NCBI GenBank assembly: GCA_026413225.1
Contig: CM048552.1
Coordinates: 24,417,001-24,481,000 of the forward strand
Direction: 5' to 3'
Length of the DNA stretch: 64,000 bases
Origin: Otis tarda
Lineage: Eukaryota > Chordata > Aves > Otidiformes > Otididae
In this document: positions 1 to 12,875 of the stretch, piece after piece
Layout: each line of letters starts with the position of its first letter
How positions within the stretch are numbered: the first letter of the stretch is position 1
Notes under the pieces: generated by a model
The model's input: the letters and a program-made list of their open reading frames with translations, nothing else
What the model was told of the DNA's origin: nothing
The model's database searches: none
Translations under genes and position numbers: made by a program

Positions 1-210
1 TCAGCCTAACAGCGTGTTCCAGCCACTTGCTTTGCCTCTACACCCCCACCTCATCTAGGGAGGAAGGAGTATTTAGCTGAGACTTTTGCTCTGTTTATAG
101 GTAAATGTGTCTGCACACATTTGATAGTGTTAATGCCACAATCTTTTTTTTTCTGCCAATATAAATGAAATATAATGATGTTAAAAATATATATATTTTT
201 TTTTTTTAAA

Positions 211-572
211 TAAGGCTCTGGGGAGACCTTATAGCAATCTTCCAGTACTTAAAAGGGGCTTATAGGAAAGACGGGGAGAAACTCTTCAGCAGGGTTTGTT
301 ATGAAAGAATGAGGGATAATGGTTCTAAAATAGAAGGAAGTAGATTCAGACCGAACATAAGGAAAAAAAAAAAATTTACAGCGACAATGGTGGAACACTG
401 GAAGAGGTTGCTCAGAGAGGGGGTGGATGCCCCATCCCTGGAAACATTCAAGGCCAGGTTGGACAGGGCTCTGAGCAACCTGATCTGGTTGGAGACGTCC
501 CTGCTCCTTGCACGGTGGTTGGACTAGATGACTTTTAAAGGTCCCTAACCCAAACTATTCTATGATTCTATA
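211..572 (+). mobile_element. CR1 LINE 3' end, 5'-truncated
   Basis: The sequence matches the 3' part of avian CR1: the ctctggggagacctta start, the aaagacggggagaaactc motif, the gtggatgccccatccctgg motif and the ggttggactagatgac terminus. It ends in ATTCTATG-type terminal repeats near 550-572. The C-terminal part of CR1 ORF2 is broken: A/T-runs and point changes disrupt the frame around 360-375. It lines up with the younger-looking copy at 33720-34086. Confidence 0.9.
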
Positions 573-1580
573 ATTTTTCTACCAAATCCTGGCTAATTTT
601 TTGGCATTTGGCAAAAGATTTATATCCCAGCTTTGTGCCCTCTGAGCTGGTCTGTCCCCACAGGGAGGCTGCACTAAGGGCCCTTAAACTATAAGTTGGA
701 AAGTCACAAAGTGCTAAGGAGAAGTTGTTTGTATATTGGTAATGTCTTTATCTGTAGCATCAGTAGCACACAACTCTTTGGTCAAAACACAGGTGTTTCT
801 TGCAAGGCTCACAGCATGTGCCTTCTGTGCAAGTCAGAACATGGGCAACACTAGTTCTGCTCTGTGTGTACATCCATTCATCCACCTGTGTGGTACCTGG
901 GGGTCCAAAATCCTGAGTCAAAAAGGGTTTCCTCTTTTATCCATATGTAGCCTGGAAATAGTACTTAAAATGGGAGAAGTATGCATTTGAAAAAAAAAAA
1001 CATTTGGAAATATTGATAGTGACAGCTGGAATTATCTCTGCCTCCTTTCATTTAGTTACCAATTCAAATTTCCGTGCAGGCCCTATTTATGCTGCATAAG
1101 AGTTAACACTGCAAATTGATGTGATTTCAACACAGCCCAAACCACACAGGTGAAACACATACAGAAACATATTCACTACATTAACTAGCAACATCAATCA
1201 CTTGCACCGTAAATTGAAAATCACAATAGGGTAGATTGTACCAGCTAAACACTTTCTGAAAAGCACTGAATATCCTCTGGATGGGAGGCAAGGGAATGGA
1301 AAACAACTTCTTAGGATTTACAGCATCCCCCTCCACCTCTGTCTTCCCCTCCCAAGACTGTGTTCGTTAGCATAACCTGTTCATAGGGGACTGCGTATTC
1401 CCTCACACCTACCTCTTCATACAAAAGGTCAAGCGAAAAACCAAACGTGACTAAAGTTCATAGAACCACAATTTCAAATTAGGAAGACACTGTTGAAACT
1501 TGTAGGGCTGAAATGTACTTTAAATTGTTCTCATTTTTGCTCTGTAATTTTAACATAAGTTTTTTTTTTTTCAAAATTAA
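573..1580. other. Intergenic, nothing recognised
   Basis: AT-rich unique-looking sequence with poly-A/T runs. Short open frames here show no domain or splice context. Confidence 0.6.
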
Positions 1581-1601
1581 TCTTCTTTTTTTCCTCTTCA
1601 G

Positions 1602-1835
1602 CCTCCAAAGAGGAAAAGGGAGTGTCAGAAGCCCACCAGTTTATCTCAGCAAGCTAACTTGGACACAAATTGGAGAAAAAGAGTTGTAACAAAGAACAGA
1701 TTCACTTTCATGTTGACTGATGATTGTTATGGAACATATAGAAAGAATGATTTTTACAGCGATTACCATAATTTTGAATGGCATCCTCTTCTCTATCCTT
1801 TTACTCTCTTGGGCAATTGTACTTACGGATGTTAA
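1602..1835 (+). other. Possible orphan terminal-exon-like open frame
   Basis: A good splice-acceptor pattern (T/C-rich tract about 1581-1599, then CAG ending at 1601) leads into a frame open for 77 codons to TAA at 1833-1835. The encoded residues begin PPKRKRECQK, are rich in Lys/Arg at first, then aromatic and acidic (DDCYGTYRKNDFYSDYHNF). I do not recognise it. It does not resemble the C-terminus of POT1, the expected upstream neighbour of GPR37. In an AT-rich 64 kb window open frames of this length arise by chance, so support is weak. Confidence 0.2.
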
Positions 1836-4800
1836 TAGACTTTTTATTTCTGTGCAAATTGTCCTCCTGCAAAACCAGCTACAAACACTGGTTTAAATTG
1901 CCTGCAAAATCCTCTTTAAAGCTCAATTTGTGTCTATATTGAACATACTGATGTTGAAGAAAAACATGAGAATTGTGCTCATTATTACACAAAGAGGTTC
2001 TTCGGGCTAGAGAAATAGCCATCGCTTGCTTCTGCCTTGGAACCTAACGTTGTTTACCACCTTATGTTATTTATTACCTCTATACAAACATTTTTGATAC
2101 AGCCTTACATTTTAAGGCCTTTACTGAGTAAAAAGAAAAAAAAAAAGTGTTATATTCTTATAAGACAGATTCATGATCAATATTTGCATTTTAAATGTGA
2201 TATTTATGTGCCATTCTTGGTACTGTATTTTTCTGCAAATATTGCTGTAACTCACTCAGGTTTATGACAAATAACTGTAAGAAACTGTAAGAAACTCCTC
2301 TGCATTTTACTTCTGTATTGTAGTTTTTACTGGCTCAGGAAAAGGAGCTTCAGGAGCTTCACAGCCATCTAATATGTATGTCTGGACCCTTTTTATTTGA
2401 TTGTAGTATGAAGTTATATGTATTCCCTCCTGTCAGTCAAAACAATAACAGCAATATGATAAATAATCATATGCATGCATCAGTTTTGGGGTTCCACAAG
2501 CTGCACAAATAACTAAATATAATTGCAAAACCCCATCCTTTTGGCTAAATTTGAACAGCTTGACTCTGATTCACTCACGGGTTTTTGCCTGAGTAAAACC
2601 AGGAAAAATAGCCTGGAGGCAATGAAAAATAATATCAACAACAAACAAGTGTCAGATCAAATGTCTGATCAGTCAAATACTTTTCTGGGGGTTTTTTTTG
2701 TGTGTTTTTCTGGCTCTAGGAAATGCCCATTTAGAGTGAAGAGATACTGGTCTGAGTTCAAGCCAGAAAAAAATACCTGAATCTTTGAATGGAGACTTCA
2801 TGTCCTCAAGGGAACACCAGGAGCTCAGCAGAACTTGATCATTCCTAGTGTTTCTGGACTGCCAAGATTGCTGCTCCCCATTCTGAGTGCAGCTGACAAA
2901 GTATCTCATATACTCCGTCCCAAATAATTTGCCTTTTCCATCGACGTTAGGATTTCTGTTGCCAATAACGCTCAAGAGGCGCTTCCTCCTGCTAGCGGAT
3001 GGATAGGCAGCAAGCTGCTCGACGACCACTTGGTCACCAGTGGGCTTCTACCCACCAATTTTCACCTGGCTGCTCGGGATTACTTCTCAGTGAATAGGTA
3101 ATGTAACATGCAGAAGCGCCCTGGGGAGCAGAGGTGAAGGAGCTGTTCACTTGCTTCCCAGGAAAGTCCCAGCCCTAGGACCCAAGGTAGGCAGGAGATA
3201 GAAGTCTGAATGACTCCAAAGAAGAAACTGAATATAGATTGTTATTTCCCCATGGAAGGTCACTAGTGTCACTAGTCACTAATCTGTTATGCAAATGATG
3301 AGTGTCTAAGCCCTCATTTCTGGATCCACTCTTTCTTCCTTCCTTTTTGTTCCTGTAATTCCTACATTTCTGACTACACAAAGGAAGCAAAAAAAAAGCT
3401 GAACTGGTCTGAAAACAGTCCTCTTCCTGGCCAAGCACCTAAACCATTAGAATATAACAGAAAAATTGGCTGCTACTACTACAGTATCATCAACTTCAAT
3501 TGGTTTGGATCAGATACTTAATGCTTTACTACCTGTCAGCTTCAGAGCTACTAAAATCTCTTATCCTTTGACTAATTATCTATCTTTGCTGCTTCATTTC
3601 TTCTGCCATTATGCCCTCCCCAGCATTCACACTGCATGCTTCTCACTAATCTCTCTATCACTTGTTGTTGCTTTCTCCATTAGTTACAGCTATGAATTGC
3701 TAAGCTGTAGCATATTTGAATAGTTCGCTTCATATCTTATTGTTAAATACTTAAGTTGCAGCCCATCAGTTTAATTTTTATGCTGCTACAGCAGGATTGC
3801 TGAGTTTTCAATGGCAGTAACTGTAGCATCCTGAGAAGATAGTCAGAGATGGTTATTGCTAATGGTGCTCAAAGTTCATCAGTCCTGCAATGAGGTGAGT
3901 ATATTTTTTTAGAACTGCCAAAGTATCCCATGAACCATCATTTCTTTTTTTAAAGCACATCTCAGCAGAAATGGCTAAAAACTCTCAATCTCATTCTGAC
4001 TAAGCTGCTATGGGACTTAAAAAACCCTCATGAATTAATTGCTGTGATCCCAGGGAAAGAGGAGAATGTGTTGCCCCCCCTTTCACATTTTAACAGAAAT
4101 TTTATGTCAGACTTATTATCTTTACCTCTTTTTTTCAATCATGCCAAATCATTTCGGGTAAAAAATTCAACAGCATGATCAGCAAGTAGGAGCATCTTCC
4201 AGTAGCCCTTGAACATCCTTGATTGCTTGTTAAGGGAGAGGTCATCTTTTTTTCAGCTTATTGTAGCCTCAAGAAAAAGATGCATGTAAAGTGGAAAGAG
4301 TTTTCTGCAGGTGTATTTTTTTTTCTCTCAGGACTGCTCTTCTTAGTTGGTCTTTAGCTTTAAGACATACCACACAGGTTTATTTGACTTCTCAATGTAA
4401 AGCAAAAATCCTGTGTTTTCTGAAGCTGTTCCCACAGAGGCTGGGAGACTTTTGCTGGAGAATTTTAGACACAAGCTACACAAATATCTGCTGGAGATAG
4501 TAGTTATTTCACTCACCTCATTGCTGGAGAATGAAGTTTTTTGAAGGTTTTTCTCCACTCTCCAGCTCTAGAGAAAAGGATGCTATACTGGTATCCCACC
4601 ATGGCATCTGAGGACAAGACTGCTTTGTCTAGTCTTTCTTACAACATCTAGATGTTAAGATGTCAGAAATAGCAATAAACTGGTAACAGGAGGGGAAAAA
4701 AAAAGCTGTTCTTGTGATTATTTGCAGCAGAGGAAGCCAGCAAGAAAAACTAGGGAGCTGGTGTCCCAGTTATACAGAACTATGTACCAGCATCCATGAG

Positions 4801-6659
4801 TGACACAAAATGTCACAGTTAGCAGAAATACGATAGACATATTTCTACAGGGGCAATACAGCATACATAACTGTGTGTGTGTATTTGTGTGTGGTCAGCA
4901 GTGTCCTTAAAAAATAAAGCACTAGGGCATGTATTAATGAAAGGACGTTACCATTCCTAAAATTCCTGCCACACTGAGTTGAGTTGTCCGACTTGACAAT
5001 GACTTGCTAGGATAACAAATTACTGCAGACCCTGTACAATTGGTACCAGGATGCATCACCAAATACATTTTTAGAAATTTGCTGCCAAGCACAAAAGTAA
5101 AAAAAAGCCCAAGTGTTCTGAAAAGTATTAATTCAGATGTAATCAGTAATAACATCGGCTGAAACATTTTGTTATGTGAAATACCATATATTTGCCCTCT
5201 GGCTCTTTTGTGAATACACAATTAGCATAATAGTTAGCATTCTCATATTAACGGGCACCAAAAATTTTCTCAGTTGTTGTCTGCTTGCTCTGATAATCTA
5301 CGAAGCTATTAGTCCATGTCAGTCCAATATAAAAAGCATTCTAGAACATGTGGATAGAAGCACATCAAAAAGTAGTATTCAGACACAATAATGTATTAGA
5401 TTGATAGAGTGGTCACTAATTTAACAGGCTGGTCTGTAAAATACTAGCAGGGCTCCCATTGTTTTATCCAGCATAGTATTCAGAAAGTGCTGTAGGAGAT
5501 GTCAGATGTCTCCAGACTGACGTTGTCATTGCCTCAACCTCACCGTCACCCCCTCCCCTTCCACTCAGTTCCTCACCCTCCACGTCCCTCCCCTGCAAAA
5601 CTCCTGTCTTCCTTCCCTTCTTTTGTGATGCTGAGACTCTTTTCTGACCTCTGATTCGGGAGCGAGATTAGTGACAACATGAATGGTAGAAGAAGGAATT
5701 TCCTTCCTTTCACTCACTGTCTCTGCAGCCAGATACATCTCCATAGCACCACCAATTGGGATGAGCAATTACAGAGTCCTGATGTAGTGCTGTTCCCTTG
5801 GGATTGTGAATGTTCAGTGCACAAACACTGGTCTGGCATGTGTATGGCTTGGTCAGAGCGCTGGAGTATCTGCAGTGAAAAGAGGATGCGCACCAGGCAT
5901 CTTGCAAAGAGAAAAAACAGCTCGAGTGGAGTAACATTTCAGGGAAACAATAAAAGGGAACCTCCTCTTTCTCTGCCCTTCTGCAATACATTTCAAACTT
6001 CCGCTTGAAAGCTTCCAAAGGGAACAGGTGTCAGCATTTCATAGTGATCAAAATAATGTATTGTTTCCTTAATGCTCTCCCTAGAAACTTTCCAAGAAAA
6101 CAGCCTAAAAATTCAGCCTGAAGCAAATAATCCTACTCAGTTTTGCCAAGTTCTAGGGAAAAGGAAAAACTCTGGAATAATATTTCTAATAATATTTCTA
6201 ATCCATAATATTTCATTTTAGCAATCCAAGGAAATGGCTGGTGTTTCTAAAGCTGTTCTCCAGTAGTCTTATTCACATTATTTGCAGCTTGGTAGTGCAC
6301 ACGTGTCCAAATAGCATTGGAATGTTGAGTGTTGGACATTTTATAGGTGTTTTGCTGCAACCCAGTGACATCCACAAGGGCCTAGAAATATCAAGACAAT
6401 TAGAAGACCAGAAATAGTGATGCTCTTGTAAATAAGAGGTACCAAACAGCAGCTAGCTGAACCACTTTCTTGAGGGCACATTAAAAGAGCACTCTCAGAG
6501 CCAGCTACTGAGTTTGCATCTCCCAAGGTCTTACCCATAAGAGCATCCTTCCTTTTCCAGTGGTCTAAAAAATGGGAGATAACTGGCTCTGCTGGGTAAT
6601 TATATGTCAGAGTAAAGGAATTTGAAATGTGGCACCCTTCAAGGCTCTCTTCCTTTCCC
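1836..6659. other. Intergenic, nothing recognised
   Basis: AT-rich sequence without recognisable genes. It contains a short TG run (4872-4882) and a perfect 12-bp tandem duplication, AATAATATTTCT twice, at 6176-6199. No CR1 or LTR signature is seen. Confidence 0.55.
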
Positions 6660-6800
6660 ATTCCCCATGCTGTAAATACAAAATCCCTCGGTGAGATCAT
6701 TACTGAACACAGGAAAGAGTATTACCATTATGCTGATGATACAAGATGTATTTTTCTGGCGTTGGAGCTACAGGGCCAACTCCATGGGAAATTTCAAAAG
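6660..6800 (+). mobile_element. Ancient LINE (L2/CR1-type) reverse-transcriptase relic
   Basis: In the frame of an open stretch running 6627-7223, the translation near residues 19-40 reads KSLGEIITEHRKEYYHYADD, followed by TRCIF. This matches the region of L2-like LINE reverse transcriptases where PLGEII(R) precedes the catalytic YADD-T box; YADD is encoded at 6729-6740. Similarity fades on both sides, so only a fragment remains. The surrounding 198-codon frame has no other domain and I do not regard it as a gene. The family (L2 or an old CR1 relative) is inference. Confidence 0.55.
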
Positions 6801-9800
6801 ATACTGTTAACTGAATGCGTCAGGAGTTATTCTTCCCCAAACCTGAGAAGATCCGTTTTCTTGGCAGAGGTCACACCCCCCAAGAGGGCACTCAAAAGTC
6901 CCCAACCTATCACCGCACTGTGCTTGCTAACAGAGCCTTTTTTATTATTTTTATTCAGTTGCATCATTCCAAGACCCCATCACGGGACTCTTGACAGGGC
7001 AGTTGACGTCATTGCAGCTGTACATTATCTCAACGTGATGGGCTATTGTGACACATTATGTCCACCCAGCAATTTTTTTTGCATCAGCTGCTGCTTGTTA
7101 TTTCTAAATCTTTTGCCAGGCTTTACTTCGGCTATATTTAAGAACTACTTGCAGAGCTCTAAACCGGTGTGCTTCTGTGCTCATACACCACCCACTGTTG
7201 AGAGTTTCTACCATTTAATATGAAGTCAGCTGGAGAGCTTAATTCTGTTATGACAGCCCTCAAGAATAAAATTCCTCCTATATCACATCTGTTCCCATTT
7301 ATCCATTCCCAGTGTTATGAATTTAGACTGAAAATATGCCACTGCTTTCTTGGTTTTAACGTTAACATACAACACAAAATAGAAAGTGTGACAGACACGC
7401 TTCAGTAAGTGCATGAGAGAGCATGTGTTTGTGTGGAACAGTACGTGTGCGTATGTGCATTTACAACATACAGCATTATAAAAATGTAATTAATATTGAA
7501 TTGGACTATGCAATCTGTAAAAAAAAAATGCATTACATGGATTTCAGGATATCAGCATTATGCATTTTTATATTTCCATAATAATTTTATGAGCACTCTA
7601 TGAAATACTGTGTAATGTTTCTATTTGCTCTTCTGTGTGCACAATTGCATTCCAAATGCTATTCAAGATTATACTCCCTTGTACTATACACGTCAAAAAA
7701 CATGTAAATATTTTATTGTAAAATGTACATCCTGTGACTTGTGGGCCAGAGGCTATCCCCTAATTTATAAGTGGTTGATAAAGATGCTTAGATTTTATTT
7801 GATATTATTTATTTTTGATAGCACAGCAGAAAAGCTAGTGTGCAGGGGATAATCTTGATGGATTTGCTATGACGGATCTGGTGTTTTACAAAATCTTCTA
7901 CCCCAAAGAAATCGGTTCTTCTGCTGTGATGGCTCATGGGAAACTCAGATCACTTCCATTAGCAACGATGCATTGGTAACATTACTATATTCAGATGTTG
8001 GAAATTCATTTTAGCTTAAGATTTATACAGTGAACATAAAGAAAGCACGAGGCTTTCTTGGATGGACTCAGAGTAGCTGCTGTGCATTACTTCCCAGTAC
8101 AAAGATATCTGCAATATTTATATTTTTCCTTCCATTTTGCCAGGCTTCCTTCACAGTTGTTCAGTCACCACGCTGTATTTTTCAGGGAATAAAGCTACTC
8201 TCACCATCAAGAACACTCCAGGGCCCTCCGATGAGAAATCCCTTCCCCTACACACGGCCTCAGAGTCTCACATCTGTCTGTCTGAAGTCATTAATCCAAA
8301 GACTTCAACGAAGGCAGGATTCTCACGTTAACAAGCTGGCAGCTTGGGTTGTGCTCTGTTTCCTGGCTCCAGCTAAAGCCTTCCCTGCAAATGGCTAGGA
8401 AGAGCAGCCCCTCATTTTAAGGGGCATTTTAATGCTCAAGTGGGTGACTGGAGCTAAAATACGAGTGTTTTTCAGAGAGGCTCATTCTCAGAAGGAAGGA
8501 TCTTCATGAACACAAAAGCAGAGCCCTTTCCTATTTAAAATATTAATTAAATACATTTTAAAAATTCTTCACATAAACCACTCCTGCTGTCCCTTACCTT
8601 TGTAATGTTGGAGGGGACGTGACAGAAACCTTCACTCACAGTGAGGTACAATTCAGCCAGGGTCAGGCTATACGATGTATGCGTGTGTCATGTGAAATGC
8701 GTATGTATTTCACTCCACAGCAAACTAAAGTTTGTGAGCATCCAAATGAAATACTGTTTGACAGTGGCTGCTAAGAGCAAAAACAATAAGCATATCAAAA
8801 CAGATAACATTAATTTCATGAATTAGACTATAATAATTCTTAACTTACAGCCTGTAAGTAAAAAACAGAGAAAGAAAAATAAATGTCATTAGCTTTCTTT
8901 CAAACCATAGTTATTTAAAAAGAGATTATAGATTATTTGGTGGATTTTGCATTATTATATTTTAAAGCAATTTTAAACACCTCTTTCAGCCAGTAATATA
9001 TTTTCGTTCTGGAAAACACGTAGCTTTCTCTGTTTTTCAAGCTCCCATAGAAATAAGTTCTTTGAGAGATCAATAATGCATTTCTGAAGTTCTTTACAGA
9101 AACCAAACTGGATCCTTGGCCTTTTTTTCTGATGTCTATGCTATGAAGGACACGTATTAAAAAGCAGCTAAAACAATGCGAGTGAGACTTTCCTGATTTA
9201 AGAAAGTTGCTGATTGTCAAACACTGTTCGGGATGGCTCTGTGACACCCTTCAAGAGAAAAGTGGGCCATATATAACAGTCAAGAGCACTATTCCTGTGA
9301 GCATCCCTGAACCCGATGGTGGTTTTTAGAAGCTTTAGAATCAAAGTAGCTAAAAGGCAATTTAGTTTAACTCTATTCCTGTATCTTTGCTGGCCTGATT
9401 AGCAAAGAACAGTCACAGCCAAAAATTTGCCCCACTGTACAAGTAATTCACCCACCACTCAAGTGAAGATATTTCTGTTATGGGAAATGACCGTACTCTC
9501 AATGTTAAGATATCCTCAGCCTTGCAAAAAGTGTTCTGGAATTTATTAATGGGCAGCTAACAAGTGCCTCCTCACGAGATTTCATTTGGCAGGGACATTC
9601 TGGTAACAATGGTGCTTGCTTAAATGAGGGTATTCACCAGTTATTTTAAGGGATGAATATACTAGCTCATGCAGCAAGCTGAGGTTTCCACCTAAACAGA
9701 CAAGAGTGCTGACGCTATTTAGGTAGAAAAAGCACAGCCTAATGCAACGTGACCACAAGCAGCTTTTAGCAACGCCCTCAGAAGCCTTGTGTGGTCCAGG

Positions 9801-11119
9801 ACATCTGTGATTCATGAGGCCAGTGACAGAAGAGCTGGCATCCCTGACTGCCTCTTCTCCTCAATGACCTGCTGACATTACCAGTGACTTTCTACTATGT
9901 CCTTATTAAAAGATGCTGGCAAATTGGAACAATGTTATAGAAGGCAAGAATTTCAGTCTCTAAAATAAATATGGAAAATTATGCTAATAAAGAAAATCCA
10001 GCTACATCTAAAAGAGGTAACAGATATATCCCTCACAAGGGCATAACATGAAAATGCACAAAAAATAACTCTCCAGCTGCTGAGATGCAGTTGGTAGATC
10101 TCCCTATTCATTGTCAGCCGTCAGAAGCTATCAATTTATCGTGGGATATAGAGGTGGGAGAGAGGAAAAAAAATTAAAGAGAAGGAAAAGCAAAACAAAA
10201 CAAAACAAAATGGAAAAGAGGACCCCAAACTAAAACAAAATATGAGATTTGACAACTAAGAGTGTGATCCAAACACATTTTGATGAACTGGAATATTCTC
10301 AACAACTTTAACACACTTGGATCTGTACTTAACCAAGAATAAAGAGGGCATGAAAGGGAAAATGTGTATGACATAGATCATACAGTTTTAAGTAACTCTT
10401 CTACCAGGATGATGTATTTTCTTACAAAGAAAAAAGCAAACAAAACATACAGAGTGGGCTAGTATTCAGAGAAAAGATGAACCATAGAAAATGACTTGTA
10501 TGAGCAACAGCAAAGTATAAAATTTTGTGCTTAACCTGAATGTATGAATATTCCCAAAGAAAGCTGCATGATTACTTCAGCCATGAAAAGTAAATATATT
10601 CTTACAGTCTTGTTAGACCACGGTTGAAGTGCTCAATGGCTTTCAGGATAAAGCCAAGAAAAAGTTAATTATACCAGAGGGGATTGTTAAAAGATATAAA
10701 ATAAATGCAACGATAATCCAAAAGAAGGGCTTTGGTAGGGGAGAGACGGGCAAAACTCATGATTCCCAGATAAATGTATTTATTATTCATTCTTATTGAA
10801 AGCAGAAGGTTTGACAGAAAACAAGAAAAAAAAATGCTGTTGATAGCACACAAGTTAAGAAAAACAGTGGTATCCAGCCAATTTGTCCAGGTTAAAGGCA
10901 TCCCTGAGTACACACTGAAAATAGTAAGCCCTCAAAAAGTTATTTCTGAAAAGTCATATAGCATAGCAAGTATAGCCTCAAACATCAATAAAGGGAAGAA
11001 GAATGGTTTATTAAACAAGGAGTCTAATTTCAAGCATATTCTGTAACGTGAAAGAACAGAACAATTGCTGAGGGGAAAAAGAAAATAAACAGAAAAAAAA
11101 AAAAGCAACCCAGAACACT
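6801..11119. other. Intergenic, nothing recognised
   Basis: AT-rich sequence, with a (CAAAA)4 microsatellite at 10191-10210. The open frames seen have no recognisable domain. The last few hundred bases (about 10540-11119) might be a more decayed 5' part of the old CR1 that follows, but I cannot support this. Confidence 0.5.
10191..10210. repeat. (CAAAA)4 microsatellite
   Basis: Four perfect CAAAA units are seen, then an A and unique sequence. Confidence 0.9.
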
Positions 11120-11810
11120 TCTGTAAACATTCAAAGGATAATGGAACGATAAGCAATAAGCAGGATGGGTTCATAAGGAACATGTCGTGCCAAGGAAACG
11201 TGATTGCTTTTTTGATAGAACTGCAGAAATCCTGGATGAAAGATACACAGCATGATTTTAATAAAGGATTTAATGCACTGTCTCACTAAATCTCCCAAAA
11301 TTAGTTCAAATTGCTTTGGACATAAGCACTGTAATGTAAATTGAAAACAGGTTGAAGAATCACAAACACTGGCTGATGAGAAATGGCAGCAGATTGCACT
11401 AAGTTGTGGGGAAATACGCAGCAGGTCTACTTCAACGTATAAAGTTGTTTCTTGTTTTAATAACTTCATTAATAAGCTGGAAAAAAGGTATACAGCATGT
11501 AAACGAGCTCTGCAGATGAAACTACAGTTGGAGTAATGTTAGAGTGGCAGAAAATAACAAACGAAGGTCTAACTTTAAAAAAAAAAAGTAAAAAGACAGC
11601 AGCAAGATACTGCACTGGAGAAGGGACAGCCCACCACAGAAAAATAAGTCTCTTGTACAGGCAAAGCAGTGGCCTACAGTTACTTTTAGGAACAAAAGGC
11701 AGCATACATATGAGGGTTTGGAGTGCACTTCCCTGGACACAAAAGCTAATGCATGTTGGGCTGCATATTCAGGAGTTTAATGTGGCACAGGAAGAGAGAA
11801 AATCCTCTGT
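11120..11810 (+). mobile_element. Decayed ancient CR1/L3-type LINE ORF2 fragment
   Basis: Several blocks recall the old CR1/L3 lineage shared by reptiles and birds. They are caggatgggttcataaggaa with acatgtcgtgccaag and cttttttgatag (11161-11217), ttttaataaaggatttaatg (11255-11274, equivalent to 'DF-SKAFD'), acttcattaataagctgga (11462-11480, equivalent to 'FINDLE'), and gggctgcatattcaggagt (11759-11777, equivalent to 'GCINRS'). Order and strand agree with ORF2, but deletions and stops are frequent. Boundaries are approximate. Confidence 0.6.
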
Positions 11811-12818
11811 GCGTGGAGGAAACGTAAGGTTTTAAGTGTTTACAATTAAATATATTTTAGCATTCCAAACTAGAGGAAAATCTTAAGGTGCATACAGGAG
11901 GGAGAGACAGAGACCACAACACTGGGAGATAACAAGAGGGGCTAGGGACAAATAACCTGAAGTTGTCTCCTCCATGCTTTCAAGGGATGAGGCAGCCTCT
12001 ACATCGTAGGCTCTTCCTTTCCATTTAATTCTTTAAGCTGTTCTTCTTCTCCTCATTCTCTCTCAAGAGAAACCCTTCTCCCCCACTCATGACCTTATTT
12101 TCTGTCATCCTTCTTGACTCTTCTCCCTCTTTGTCCTTCAAATAATCTTTTTCAGCTCCCCTACCCCTCATTTTCTTAATTTCTCTTTATAGTTGCACTA
12201 GCTGCTTAAAACCAACAACTGAGATGTCATTTGATTGCCTCTGCCACACTGAGATACATGTTATAGCCCAGTCTGGGCTGGATTGCAGGTGGGGTTGGAG
12301 GAGGTGCTGCTATGCTAGGCAACCAGGACCATCCCAAGGACAGCAGCGCTGCCAGAACCTTTTGGATCCATAAACTATTGCCAACTCTTTGCAATTTCTC
12401 AGGACAGTTTCAACCGGAAATGATGGAGCTTTCATTCTTCTACCAGGTTCTCCACACTAGCTGTGGAACCTTTCCTATGGCCTCACAGATCTTCCTTGGT
12501 TCATGGACCACAACTTAGAAGTTACCACAGTTCAGGTATTCATTTCCCTTGAACTTCAGTTTTGCTTTAAATAAAATACTAGGGCAAGCGGTGACTAATT
12601 GGAGCAATGTTCCAGTTGTATCACAGGGGCAGACTGACTTGAAGCTCTGAATACTAGTTTGTGCTTTTTACAGTATATGGCTCCAAATCCAAATGAGTTG
12701 AAATAGTCAGACTTGGAGATCAAGAAGGTGAGAAGGACCATGGCCATTTTTCTGCATGGGGAAAGTAAAAGGACTCTGGTAAATACAGAAAAAAAAATAT
12801 TTGTATAAAGCAGCTAGC

Positions 12819-12875
12819 AAAAAAAAAACCAAACAAACAAAACCCCCTCCCCCAAAAAAACCCAAACAAACAAAT
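12819..12875. repeat. A/C-rich simple repeat (AAAC-type)
   Basis: Interrupted runs of AAAC and poly-A with C-runs are visible. Confidence 0.8.

Noticed and set aside
6627..7223. 198-codon open frame as a host gene
   Set aside because: Only the LINE RT motif near residues 19-40 is recognisable; the rest is unremarkable. It is better called a transposon relic.
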